This document shows, in pieces, positions 44,561 to 55,337 of a stretch of 64,000 bases of DNA (the first letter of the stretch is position 1; each line of letters opens with the position of its first letter). The notes under the pieces are model-generated. The model made no database searches and was not told where the DNA came from. It saw only the letters and a list, made by a program, of their open reading frames with translations. The DNA is from Malachius bipustulatus. Taxonomy: Eukaryota > Arthropoda > Insecta > Coleoptera > Melyridae. The position numbers were made by a program, and so were the translations under genes. The stretch is taken from positions 18,484,268 through 18,548,267 of the forward strand of contig OU342639.1 in NCBI GenBank assembly GCA_910589415.1. Reading direction: 5' to 3'.

Positions 44561-45580
44561 GAGAAATAATTTTTCGGCTATATCTCGGAAACTACTGGGA
44601 GTAGAAATTTGGGGGAAAATATTTTATGATGAAAGTGCCCATGAGAAAATACTGGAAATAATTGTTAAGTTCCGCATTTTGCCACAAGGAAGCGCAGTTG
44701 GAAATTAAACAATAAAAATGAAAATTTCTCCAAAAATATCCAAATAAAGGTATGACTTTTGTAACATCAATAGAAAGCAATAGAAGGTTTTGGTCTAGAC
44801 TCATTGGCGTACCGATCTTCATAAGAGTGGGGAGTGTTCTTCATAAGGAGTGTACCCAATTAAATCGATGTAACTTGTAAGCGACTTAGCAAACAGAAGC
44901 TTGTTTGAAAAACAAATGTAAGTATACTTTCCATTGTCGTATCCGTTGGTACACGATTATTCCTGATAAAATTGATAGAGGGCGCAATTTGTAGAATTTA
45001 CAGTTTTTTTTATTACGAAAACTTAAACCATACGGTATAGTTATGACATCATAATCTGAAAGTAGATCAAATTTTCAAGAAAATGGTAAAAACCTCAATT
45101 CCATATCTTCTTTCGTTTCAGAGTTATCACAAAACTTCTTTTTTTTTTAAGACTTTCATAATCGAAGAAGTGATTTTCCATAGTTTCGTAAGTGTGTAGC
45201 TTAGATTAGTATAAACATTACCCATGCCTTCGTTAATACTTTTTCTAGGCTTAGAACAAAAATAAAAACAAAAAAACTGAAGCATGTTCAAAGACCAATG
45301 GTCCATAACACCAGTATTAAAATAATTATGTAATTATGTAACTAACGAGCCACCCTATATAATTTTTTTCAATTTGGTTAAAACGCTTCCATTTCACTGC
45401 ACAAACTTTTGGCCTAATAGGCGGAAGAATAATCCAGGTCCGGAGAGAAAAACTTTATTGAATAAAGTGGACTGCCCATTTAACTTGGGTTGCATTAATA
45501 CACAGCATATCGATCAATCAAAAAAAAATGACATAAATATTAAAAATTGTAACATAAATAATAATTAAAGAACATTAATT
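44561..45580. other. Intron, nothing recognised
   Basis: AT-rich and non-coding. GAGCCACCCTATATAA near 45349 may be a mariner-type repeat end. The ORFs here are short and featureless. Confidence 0.35.
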
Positions 45581-46008
45581 TTAGGAATAAATGTGTTTGT
45601 TTATGATTCTGATAGAATCTATTAAAATTTGTTCAGAATTTTCGTTAATTATTTCTGAGTTCAGGTTAAAGCGATTGAAGAATTCAATTACACTTTTACC
45701 GATTGTACCACGACTACCAAACCAAAGGCCGATGACTTCCCATTTGCGCATGCCAAAACTTGGTGAATATTTGCTCTGGTAAAAATTAAAACATTTTTCA
45801 TAAATATTATTTTTTTCTAATTGAATTTTATCATCTTGATGACAGTCATTACTTTCAAAACGAATTGTAGGGTCGATAATAAAGGCAGAGTCTGTTTTTG
45901 GATCAAATGCAATAATATCACTGAAGCGATTAAGACCATCAGTGTCTACGGCGTGTACTTCTTCATAGCATACAAATTTTTTCTCTTTTAAAACTTCAGT
46001 AATTAAAA
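45581..46008 (-). pseudogene. C-terminal restriction-like endonuclease relic of a non-LTR retrotransposon
   Basis: The minus strand is open over about 140 codons to the TAA at 45581-45583, without its own start. It reads VHAVDTDGLNRFSDIIAFDP, SAFIIDPTIRFESN, IYEKCFNFYQSKYSPSFG and WEVIGLWFGSRGTIG. The order R-x-S-D-(x)n-I-I-D-P-T-I-R-F-E followed by VIGL-FG-RG resembles the C-terminal restriction-like endonuclease of R2/R4-type retrotransposons. The 5' part, including the RT, is missing. The absence of stops is notable for a fragment. Confidence 0.6.
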
Positions 46009-46614
46009 AAATTCATAAATGTTAGTGTTCGTAAAACAACACCCTCTATCTCGGAATTTTCAAAATTCGTTTTGATACTTTAAAAGAGCAGGAAAATTTG
46101 AATTGAACAATGTACTTTTTGCAGTTCCGCATCCGATTCTACCAGTGGCATTTTGATTTCGAAGCGGGATTTTTGCTTAAAACAGGTTCATGGCATTCAA
46201 AAATGTTAATTTTTTTAATGAATAAAGAACATAAATTATTGTTGTCTATTGAAATTTGCTAATCATGTCCAGCAGTACTTCTAGGTAGGGATTTCCCTAC
46301 AGTGATTGTGCCTTTTCAATAAATAAAAAAAATAGACAAAGCGATAAATTCTAATAATATTCATCTACGAGATAACCAATTCTCACTCCTGACACGAGAT
46401 TCTACTCGAGGCGGCTTATCAAAAGATTGTCTTTTGATCACAGTGAAATTATCATTTTTAGTTGAATTTATTTTTATAGTCGATTATTTCACAACAATTT
46501 TCTTTTGTACAAGCAATCCAATAAAATTAAACATTTTGAAATTATGGTAATTTATCAACAATACCTATACCTATACCTATAGATATGAGTAAAAATGAGT
46601 ATTTTTGTTCTCAG
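46009..46614. other. End of the 18.9-kb intron
   Basis: Non-coding. At 46286-46331 the words TAGGGATTTCCCTACAGTG and CTTTTCAATAAATAAAAA match the 3' tail of the retrotransposon family at 7084-9170 and 50431-51808, so a tail-only copy is likely. The intron ends TTTTTGTTCTCAG at the last exon. Confidence 0.55.
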
Positions 46615-46889
46615 AATTAACTGATACTCGTCGTGGGTCCGGTCAATTGACGTTTGAGGATGAAGAGGATCTCGAAGAACATTACGGTAGTGCTGATCTG
46701 GACCAGGATGAAGATCCAGCCGCTGGTTTGCAGCCATTATCGCCCCATTCAACTTTTATCCCTCCTCGTGGTTTTAATAAGAAGATGGCAGACAATCGCG
46801 TAGCGGGGAATTCTATTCCAACAGCAGCAACTTCCGCTTCCTTGACGTCGTTGGTGTTACTGGTAGTAGGAACGACTATAGGCTTGTAG
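46615..46889 (+). CDS. DIP/lachesin-like Ig protein, last exon: stalk and GPI-anchor signal
   Basis: The acceptor TTGTTCTCAG|AAT joins in phase 1 to the exon ending at 27746. The encoded 91 residues start ELTDTRRGSGQLTFEDEEDL (acidic juxtamembrane stalk) and end with SASLTSLVLLVVGTTIGL before the TAG at 46887-46889. A short C-terminal hydrophobic segment with no basic tail, preceded by small residues (AGNS), fits a GPI-anchor signal, the anchoring known for lachesin and several DIPs. The acidic linker is not conserved in the family, so this exon is assigned by splice phase, position and tail type; confidence is a little lower than for the Ig exons. Confidence 0.82.
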
Positions 46890-47400
46890 GGATGATAGGG
46901 TGATGGATAAGGATTGGTTGGTGTTAGTAACTTTATGACAATATGACTGTATAATTGTTTGTTTCATTATACGTAGATGTGAGAAATGTCTTAATGTGAT
47001 AGCGGTTGATTTATAACAATTCTGAATGCTTCAGGCGATAATTATATTTTTTGTTATATTGGCAGAGTTGTTTTTTTAGTTTTTCATTAGAGTTATTTTA
47101 ATATCGTCGCTACCACATTAAAAATTCAATGAAATGTTTGCCACAAAGACTTTCATCTGTGGAACGAGTATATAAACTCAATTTTAATTCCCTCTGTTCC
47201 CTTTGATGTTATGAATATAAAAATATATCCAGTTTTTGTGCATGACCTGTAATTCACAATCATATGGATGAAGACGTATAATTATTATCTTTGTTGTTAT
47301 TTAAAAACTACATATTTAAAAAAAAAATACGTGTAGAAATAAATTTAAATGTAAGGAATAAATTAAATAAATATAATTTAATACTGCCCCATTTATTTTT
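46890..47400 (+). other. Probable 3' UTR with clustered polyadenylation signals
   Basis: AT-rich sequence after the stop codon. Three AATAAA signals are clustered at 47338-47343, 47357-47362 and 47366-47371, a likely end of the DIP-type transcript. Confidence 0.5.
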
Positions 47401-47689
47401 CCAGACAAACCCTTTCCTTGTTAAAGAATCCATAATTTTATTCTAGCAGACAAAATTCGTCTTTCCTGCCAGGTTACGATAAAAGATATTCTTGATGAGT
47501 TAAAGTAATTGACATGACAACTGAAGAATTTATTAGCGTAATTAAATAAAATCAAACCTTTCTCTCGCTTACCTACCCTCACTCGTCATAAGGAGCGAGT
47601 CAAAGAAAACTGCAAGATGAAAAAAAATTAAACAAAAATACTAAAAGGCTCCTCAAATCTTAAAGTTCTCAAATTTTAAAGAATAAAAA

Positions 47690-48110
47690 TATAATTTTCC
47701 ATTTATGAAGGAATCGACGAGCTTCTTCCACACAAGACGCAGACAGGGGCACCCCCTCCCACCATCTATCTGATATCCAGCAGGTCCGTTTATTCGCCGT
47801 ATTTAATGGTCGCTGATTCAATTGGCGATGAGGAGACGACAATGCTCGCCATCTCAATACATTAATCGTTAATCGGCAAACCTGGCAGCCTGCAGACTTC
47901 TGAACAATGCCATTCAGCTCGTCTCAATGATCTATAAAGATGGGCCGTTCTTTACCAATTTCTCAGCTACATTTACCCTGAAATGTGTGACGGTGAACAA
48001 CGGCGAGACTCTGGGGGAACAACCAGCTCCCTTTCTGGCATACCCTTCAGCGGATATTCCACTATTCTTATCCCATATCCAAACAATCATTTTAAGAATG
48101 ATGGATGAGT
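47690..48110. promoter_or_regulatory. Complex unique block 0.8 kb after the gene, candidate regulatory element
   Basis: A GC-balanced, non-repetitive stretch with CATTAATCGTTAATCGG (tandem homeodomain-like TAATCG words), CTGATTCAATTGGCGATGAGG and no domain-bearing ORF. It stands out from AT-rich surroundings. The regulatory role is inference. Confidence 0.22.
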
Positions 48111-50430
48111 AAATTCGTTTATTTCTTAGACTCTTATCTCGCCGATTATTACTTTTTTTTAATTTTATTCTTACCTGCTCTCCACCAGTTGGTTTCTTTT
48201 CACCACTTTATTTAGTCCATTAAGCACAAGAGTTTATTAGGAAGAATTCATTATCAATCAGATATTCATTAATTACGATAGCAATTCAATATTTTAGGTG
48301 CTGCGGGACCATTCTGTTTTAGAGTTTATGGCTACCGAATTGAATAAGTAACTCGATTTCTCAAGTAGGTAATAGTAAACGTTGGTGGAAGATTCAAGTT
48401 TTGCCGATATGATAGGATATGGGAAGAGAGCCAGATTTAGGACTATTCAGGACTATTCGTGGTGGCTTTTGCGTGACTTCTGGCTACCTTCCAAAAGACA
48501 GTGATAACACCTGGACCTGTTCTCGTTGCATTTGTTCACATATCATATTTAGTCTCCCAATAACTGACGCTTTAACTCCAAAGTCTAAACTTTAAAATCT
48601 CTCTCGCGCATCAACCTCTGCTAGTGTTTCGAAAAAAAATATTGCAACGCATATTTGTAATTTTTTATGATAATCATACTTGGTAACTTCATCCCAGTCT
48701 TTGAGGAAATATTGTCCAACATAGTCGATATAAGAACTTAGCAATGTGACCCAATGCACATCTGGTGAATCAATAATTAAGGCAGCTGGAAAATTTTGTC
48801 AATTCATTGATCGATCGAGAGAGTCGCTTTATGTTTATTAGATATGTGCCATTTTGAAAGAACTTGATATAGCTTATAGAAGAAAATATAGCTGAAATGT
48901 AATAATACTAGTGGTGCCATGAAAAAATTAAAAACAGACCATGTAACGAAACGACATACACAAATTTTCTACCTTTGCGAAAACATCCACGTGATTAGCC
49001 AGAAATAATATTTTGGAGTTCTTCCTATCAGCATAGTCATGCAACTATATGCCCAGACTACTTATTTGATATAAGTCCATAAGATATCAAAACTATATAA
49101 AAAATGTAGGTACTAAAATGTAAAGAGTTGCATTTAACTTAACAGATTATTTTTATACAGGGTGATTCAGTAATGATGGATCCAACGAAGCAAGGGTGAT
49201 AGAGGACCTCAATACGCATCGATCTCACCCTCATATGTGTGAACCGAAAATTGATGGTTCATCATCATCATTTAAGTCTATTTCCTGAAGAACCTGATTT
49301 TCCAAAGAGTGTGTCATGCTGGCTTAAGAGCTCGGTTTAGCTTGATGAAATTTTCCAAAGATGTCGTCAAATAATGAGTCTATCACATCGTGTGTAAGCT
49401 TCTCCAATGCAAGGGAGAAAACACAATTAGAAAAGAAAATAAAAAATTTCATAAAAAAGTTATTAACGCTCCTGTTAAAAATTCTTGGGGGTACTTGATT
49501 TTTGGCACATATTTCAAAAACTTTTCTGTTCAATTTTAACGCGGAAGTACAAAACGTTATTATAGATATACAATGAATAAAAAAAAAATCAAAATAAAAA
49601 GCGTACGCTCCTGGACCCCTGCTTCGCACAAGTACGACTTAAGCAGCAACTGTGAACGCCATAAGAGCAATGATGCATTAAAACTATGGTCTTTACTATA
49701 GGAACAATTTTTTCATTATTATTCCAGCACAATATTAGATTTTGACATCTTTAAAATTCATTGAACTCCAACCAACGGAACTGGAAAATACCCTTGGATA
49801 AAGGGGCAGAAACTATACTGCAGTACCTATCTCTGTCGCAGTCCGACTTTTTAATGATAGAAAAAGGTGGGGATACTGCACTAGCGTGTGTTGCCTAAAA
49901 ATATCTCGTGCTCGATATCTAATCATTGCGAATCATTTCGAGTTCCGTATGATTAGAGTTAGATGTCACAATATGAAACAATACTGACGTTATTGACGAT
50001 TATTGACGTGAGATTATGACAATACTGACAAAAAGAATATAGGCTAACAACTCTAGCTTTGAAACAAGCGTCTAGCCCACGGCACTTAACTTGAGAATCT
50101 CACTCTTGCGCTTGGCTCTAATAAGTCTGCACCTTAGACTAGGTATATTAATAAATAAATTTATTAAGTTAGTCTGAGGTCTGCACCATATTCACGAATT
50201 CTTATAGTATAGGTAGTTAGGAAAACAATAATTATCCTTGTCTTCCTTGTTTGAGGGATTCAGAGTCTTTTAATGCGGGCCTAGTATTACTTTTCAAATT
50301 CATTTTCGAATGTCTGTAAAAAGTAAAACAAGCCATCGAAGGTTTTAAAGTCTATATTTATTGTGTCTGGCTAAATGAACACGATCTCGAAGCCATATTA
50401 CCAGAGTGGAGCGACTATCTCTTACCTTTT
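48111..50430. other. Intergenic, nothing firmly recognised
   Basis: AT-rich and non-coding. TACAGGGTGATTCAGTAATG at 49157 looks like the end of a mariner-type repeat. The 101-codon minus-strand ORF at 49324-49629 has no domain. Confidence 0.35.
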
Positions 50431-51808
50431 TTTTTTTATTGAAAATGCACATGCACTGCAGGGAAATCCCTATGACGCTCTGGGAGCGGTGCATGAGCGG
50501 AGATGTCGATTCACGTTGGCCTTGAATCGCTGTAGGTTGTATACTTCGGGAAACATGCCCTTTGGAATGCTATTCCAAAGTGATGCGGTGCTATACATAA
50601 AAGAAGTCTGAAATAGGGTGGTACGAGGTGTAACGAGCTGAACCTGATACGGATGAGCGTCTGCGGCTCGGCGTGTATTTCTGCCCGGTCTTGATCTTGG
50701 TGGGATCAAGCGGGCCACGTCCCTTGAACACTTTCCATAAAAATATCTGTAAAACAGACTCAGGTCAGCTACTCTTCTCCGATGTTCGAGAGTGTCTAAA
50801 TTTTTTGTCAAATCTGGGTCCCCAATCAAGTGGATGGCTCTTTTCTGAATAGAGTCGAGTAATCTCAGCTTATGTTTAGGAGCTGAACTCCAAACATGGG
50901 AACAGTACTCCAAGGATGGTCGGATTTGAGCCTTGTATAAGAGGAGAAGCTGTTGTGGTGTATAAAATTTCTTCGTGCGGAAGAGTGTTCCAAGTTTTTG
51001 AGAAGCACTCTTTGCCAGACCTGCAACATGATCATGCCAAGACATGTTCGCTCCGAGGCTCACTCCAAGTAAACGAAGAGATGACGCTGGAGTAAGAGAG
51101 TGTCCCGCCATCTCCATATCTGGCTCCGAAACGTTGGCCTTTTTGGAGAAGATGACTGCTTGGGTTTTTCCAGCATTAAATTGAACTTGTTTTCTATCAC
51201 CCCAAGCTAGAATGTCCCGCAAGTCATTGTTAAGTATGGCAACTTCTTGCTCCCTGCGAGACTGTGCGTCGATGGCAGATGTTCGCGCATCTAAGGTATA
51301 AGAAGATATGAGGGTACTGTCGTCGGCAAAACTGTATATCGGATTTTTTGTTGTTTCAAGCAAGTCGTTTATAAATATTAGGAAGAGAGTCGGAGATAAA
51401 ATGGATCCCTGAGGCACACCGGCGTTGATGGAAAAGGTCTCAGAAAGAACTCCATCGACTGCCACCTGCAATGAACGATCTCCGAGATAACTCGCAAGCC
51501 ACAAGCAGAATTTCTCGGGCATGCCATAGGCCTGCAGTTTTGCCAGCAGTCCATCATGCCAAACACGGTCGAAAGCTCTAGAAATATCAAGCGCAACCCC
51601 TCGAGACTCCCCATGGTGGTCGATTGCGCTGTTCCACACCTCGGTGACGTAGGTGAGGAGGTCACCAGTTGACCTCTGTTTGCGGAATCCGTATTGGCGG
51701 TCGCTGATTATATTAGCTCCTTCCAAGTACTTTAAAAGATGTTGGTTAATAGCTTTCTCCAAAATTTAAATATTACTGAAAGCAGTGCCACTGGTCGATA
51801 GTTATTAT
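50431..51808 (-). pseudogene. Non-LTR retrotransposon fragment, sister of the copy at 7084-9170
   Basis: The minus strand encodes 430 codons from RT motif 2a to the end: QYGFRKQRSTGDLLTYVT, DISRAFDRVWHDGLL, AGVPQGSILSPTLF, catalytic FADDSTLIS and the C-terminal LRSCTAPRAS with the stop at 50470. The frame is clean to about 51762, where a one-base loss separates it from NYRPVALLSVI upstream, and the copy ends at about 51808 (5' truncation). Its 3' tail TGCATTTTCAATAAAAAA ends at 50431. This copy is the better preserved of the two. Confidence 0.9.
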
Positions 51809-52569
51809 TACCTACACATTTAAGAATGCTCCCTCTTTAAAAAGTATTTTTTTTTTTTTTTTAATTATTGCTGCTATCAATTTTAGCAAGACAATTAACA
51901 TTATTTATCAAATAAAGCTATCTCTTTTAAAAATAGTACACCTTTCCGGTACCTAATTCAAAGTAAAATTGTGAGAGACACGTGGAGATTTATCATTTTG
52001 AGAGCGCACGGACACGCTAAAGTTCCGTTTGAGGGAAACCCGCCGAATTTCCACTCTTCGACACTTCTTTATGAAAAGTGATCACGACAAACACAGTCTA
52101 GTGAAATAAACCACCTCGAAAAGAAGATTGAGTCTAAAAAGTTATAAACCTTCGCTCTAACCGTCTCTAAGTAGTCGGGATCCAATAATCGAACACGTCC
52201 GTACAGTTATTTACTTATCGATCTAGAGAGTCCCGTAGTCAAATCTCGTATCTCTTCCCAAAACTAGCCACGCCTCTTTTCTTCTAAGAATCTTCAAGAA
52301 CCCGGTAGCTAGCGTCCCCTCGGCTTGATATTCGAACTTGCTCTGGGACGTCTTCTTTTGCATTTCTTGAGGTTTGCATCTGGCATCCGTCACGCTTATT
52401 TCACGAAGAGGACCACCCTCACAGTGATCCACTTTTCTTTCCGGATTTCTGGAACCCATTACTCACCTCTTTACATCGTCGCTTAACTGGTATCTGTTCA
52501 TTCTAGACGTCTTAGAAATAATATGCACTCTTCTGCGTATATACGGGGGTGCCTGGGGCATCCCCCGTC
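51809..52569. other. Intergenic, GC-balanced block of unknown origin
   Basis: Sequence from about 51960 to 52560 is less AT-rich than its flanks. The minus-strand ORF 52223-52459 (78 codons) shows no family. Decayed transposon sequence is possible. Confidence 0.3.
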
Positions 52570-53729
52570 TGGGGTACGCCATCAGGGTTTCAACTTGGGG
52601 GTCCCTACTATTCTTATTGTTTATTAATTGCATCACAGATGTAATTTGTTCCCACGACCTTCTTTTTGCAGATGACTTGAAGATTTTTTTGTAGTTAATA
52701 ATGTCAGTAATTTCCAAGCGTTGAAAAATTCAGTCGATGGTTTGGAGCGGTGGTGCGTTGACAATAATCTCCAGAAAAACATCGACAAATGCCGAGTGGT
52801 TACCTTTACGAAAATAAACAACCCTCTTGTATCCAGCTATATTTTTAACTATACCAACTTCATCTGTGCCAACTCCATAAGGGTTCTTGGGGTCATTTTC
52901 GATAGCGGTCTTTCCGTTACTGAGTACATTTCATGAGAATCAAATCTGCTATAAGAACTCTTGAATTCATAAGTAGGAACTGTAGAGATATTATAAATAT
53001 TTATTCATTAAAAATTATTTTTTACTTCTACGTTAGATACAAATTAGACTACTGCAGTATTGTGTGGTCGCCCTACTCTTCATGTCACATTGATCAGATC
53101 GAGCGTGTTGAGAGGAGGTTTTTAAGACTGCGCAGTTATAGGGTGTATAATGAATAACCCAATAGAGGCTTTTGATCAAGAATTGGTGCTGAATCAATTC
53201 GATTTCATGTCACTGTAGAAGAGGCCGAAACTTGTGGTCTTTAAATTTTTATACTGTCTCTATCACAACCGTATCGATTGCTCATCAATACTTCAACTTT
53301 TTAATTTTCATATCCCTCGCTCAAATTCTAGAAATATAAAAACGTTTGCCTTGCGTATAGCAAGGTCAAATGTACTTTTAAAATCGCCGGTGTACGTTAT
53401 CTCCTGCTTTAATCGCATCTCTAATTTTTGTGACCAATAAGTATAGGTCTCTGACCGATATATTGCAGGTTGCTGCTTTGAATTTTTAGGTATTGCCGAG
53501 TTTTTTTTCTTGGGTGGAGTGGAGGTTGTGAATAACTTTTCTGTCTTTGTTTTCCTGATTTGTTTTTTATTTGCTTTTTTTCTCTCTCCTTATTTACTCT
53601 CCTTATTTTGTTTTTTATGTTTCTAGGTGTTGATGTTATTAAATAATTATTAATTATTGTATATTAGGTATTGTCCTGCAATTGGATTTGGTAAATCTCT
53701 CGGTAAATCTGTTGGGCAACAAACGATTA

Positions 53730-53770
<41 letters not shown>

Positions 53771-53772
53771 GT
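52570..53772 (+). pseudogene. Non-LTR retrotransposon RT fragment with ATT-repeat tail
   Basis: The plus strand starts within the RT (GVRHQGFNLG, standing for the usual GVPQGS-LG), then SLLFLLFINCITDVI and LLFADDLKIFL with the catalytic DD, then WCVDNNLQKNIDKCRVVTFT, RVLGVIFDSGLSV, RYKLDYCSIVWSPYSS and IERVERRFLRLR. At least four frameshifts or stops occur (TAG after KIFL; breaks near 52725, 52935 and 53155). The 3' end carries an (ATT)n microsatellite (53728-53772). Clade not assigned. Confidence 0.82.
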
Positions 53773-54132
53773 ATTATTGTTACGGGTCTCACAATAATAA
53801 ATCACTACTAAAAGTCTGCAAATTCCTTTATTGATTAACACCACAAACCACAAGTAGAAAGTACTTATAACCTCTAAATTTAAATAATCAAGCACAGCTG
53901 CTCTCTTGTCTCCACTCACAGATACTACACCAACTTGTCTATTCTTTATAATTCGCTATACTGTCACTACTGGCTTCCTTACTTCACACTTCACTTCACT
54001 ACTGCTCTGTCTATACTTCAGTTTTCACTAGTTACTTCCAAGATACTACTGCTCTGTCTTCCTTACTATACTTCAGCTTCACCTCACGTCCAAGATTCTA
54101 CTGCTGCACGCAGCCATACGGCGGCCCTTATA
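53773..54132. other. Possible LTR-like or repeat sequence before the large palindrome
   Basis: TGTTACGGGTCTCACAATAA at 53778 looks like an LTR start. The following 350 bp hold repeated ACTACTGCTCTGTCT and TACTTCAG words. The matching end is not clear (perhaps beyond 55338). Low confidence. Confidence 0.25.
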
Positions 54133-55337
54133 CAGTGTGTCCCATAATATGTGGGCAATCTCCCGGATTTGGGTAAATTTCGTAAAAATAAATGAAAAAA
54201 TAGTTATAAAATTAATTCCTCAGAAACACCCCTACAAAGATATTAGCTGTTGAAGTTGAGGGTTGAAAATCAATTTTTTGCAATAACTTTTTTATTTCTT
54301 GACCGATTTTGATAATTTTTGGTTTTATTTTGTATTATTTGGGACTGTTTAGAATAGTGTTTCATAATTTTTGGTAGCACATACATAGACCTCGGGATGG
54401 CATAACCCCCTCATTCACTTAAAAGAAAACAATAAAAATAATAATTTTACAGTTTTTTAAGGTTAATTTTCTTTTTATTTGACATTTTTTACATAAAAAA
54501 TGTATCCTTATTTATTTCGATAGAGCGAACCGTTATCGAGATAAACGTCCTTCTAATAGGTGATGCGTCGCAGGAACTTTCTAAATTTCAAGTAAATTTT
54601 AACAAGATGGCTGACCTTTGACAGTAAATTGAGCAGGAAACAAAACAATAACTTAATTAAATACACGTCAAATAGTGTCAAAGATTTTATTTCATGCAGA
54701 TTCAATTCTAACTGATTTTCTGCGTATTCAGCGTTTTTGTAACTCATTTTAAAATCAGTTGGAATTGAATCTGCATGAAATAAAATCTTTGACACTATTT
54801 GACGTATATGTAATTAAGTTTTTGTTTTGTTTCCTGCTCAATTTACTGTCAATGGTCAGCCATCTTGTTAAAATTTACTTGAAATTGAGAAAGTTCCTGC
54901 GACGCATCACCTATTAGAAGGACGTTTATCTCGATAACGGTTCGCTCTATCGAAATAAATAAGGATACATTTTTTATGTAAAAAATGTCAAATAAAAATA
55001 AAATTAATCTTAAAAAACTGTAAAATTATTATTTTTATTGTTTTCTTTCAAGTGAATGAGGGGGTTATGCCATCCCGAGGTCTATGTATGTGCTACCAAA
55101 CATTATGAAACACTATTCTAAACAGTCCCAAATAATACAAAATAAAACCAAAAATTATCAAAATGGGTCAAGAAATAAAAAAGTTATTGCAAAAAATTGA
55201 TTTTCAACCCTCAACTTCAACAGCTAATATCTTTGTAGGGGTGTCTCTGAGGAATTAATTTTATAGCTATTTTTTCATTTATTTTTACGAAATTTACCCA
55301 AATCCGGGAGATTGCCCACATATTATGGGACAGCCTG
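54133..55337. mobile_element. 1.2-kb near-perfect palindromic element F5
   Basis: Starts CAGTGTGTCCCATAATATGT and ends with its near complement (ATATTATGGGACAGCCTG), flanked by TA (54131-54132 and 55338-55339). The arms of roughly 570 bp pair almost base for base around a centre near 54735. The spacer includes GATTCAATTCTAACTGATTTT and its complement. No transposase. A diverged half copy lies at 600-1062. Single-stranded, it would fold into one very long hairpin. Confidence 0.92.

Noticed and set aside
46555..46752. Minus-strand ORF overlapping the last exon
   Set aside because: Shadow of the plus-strand stalk exon; no independent support.
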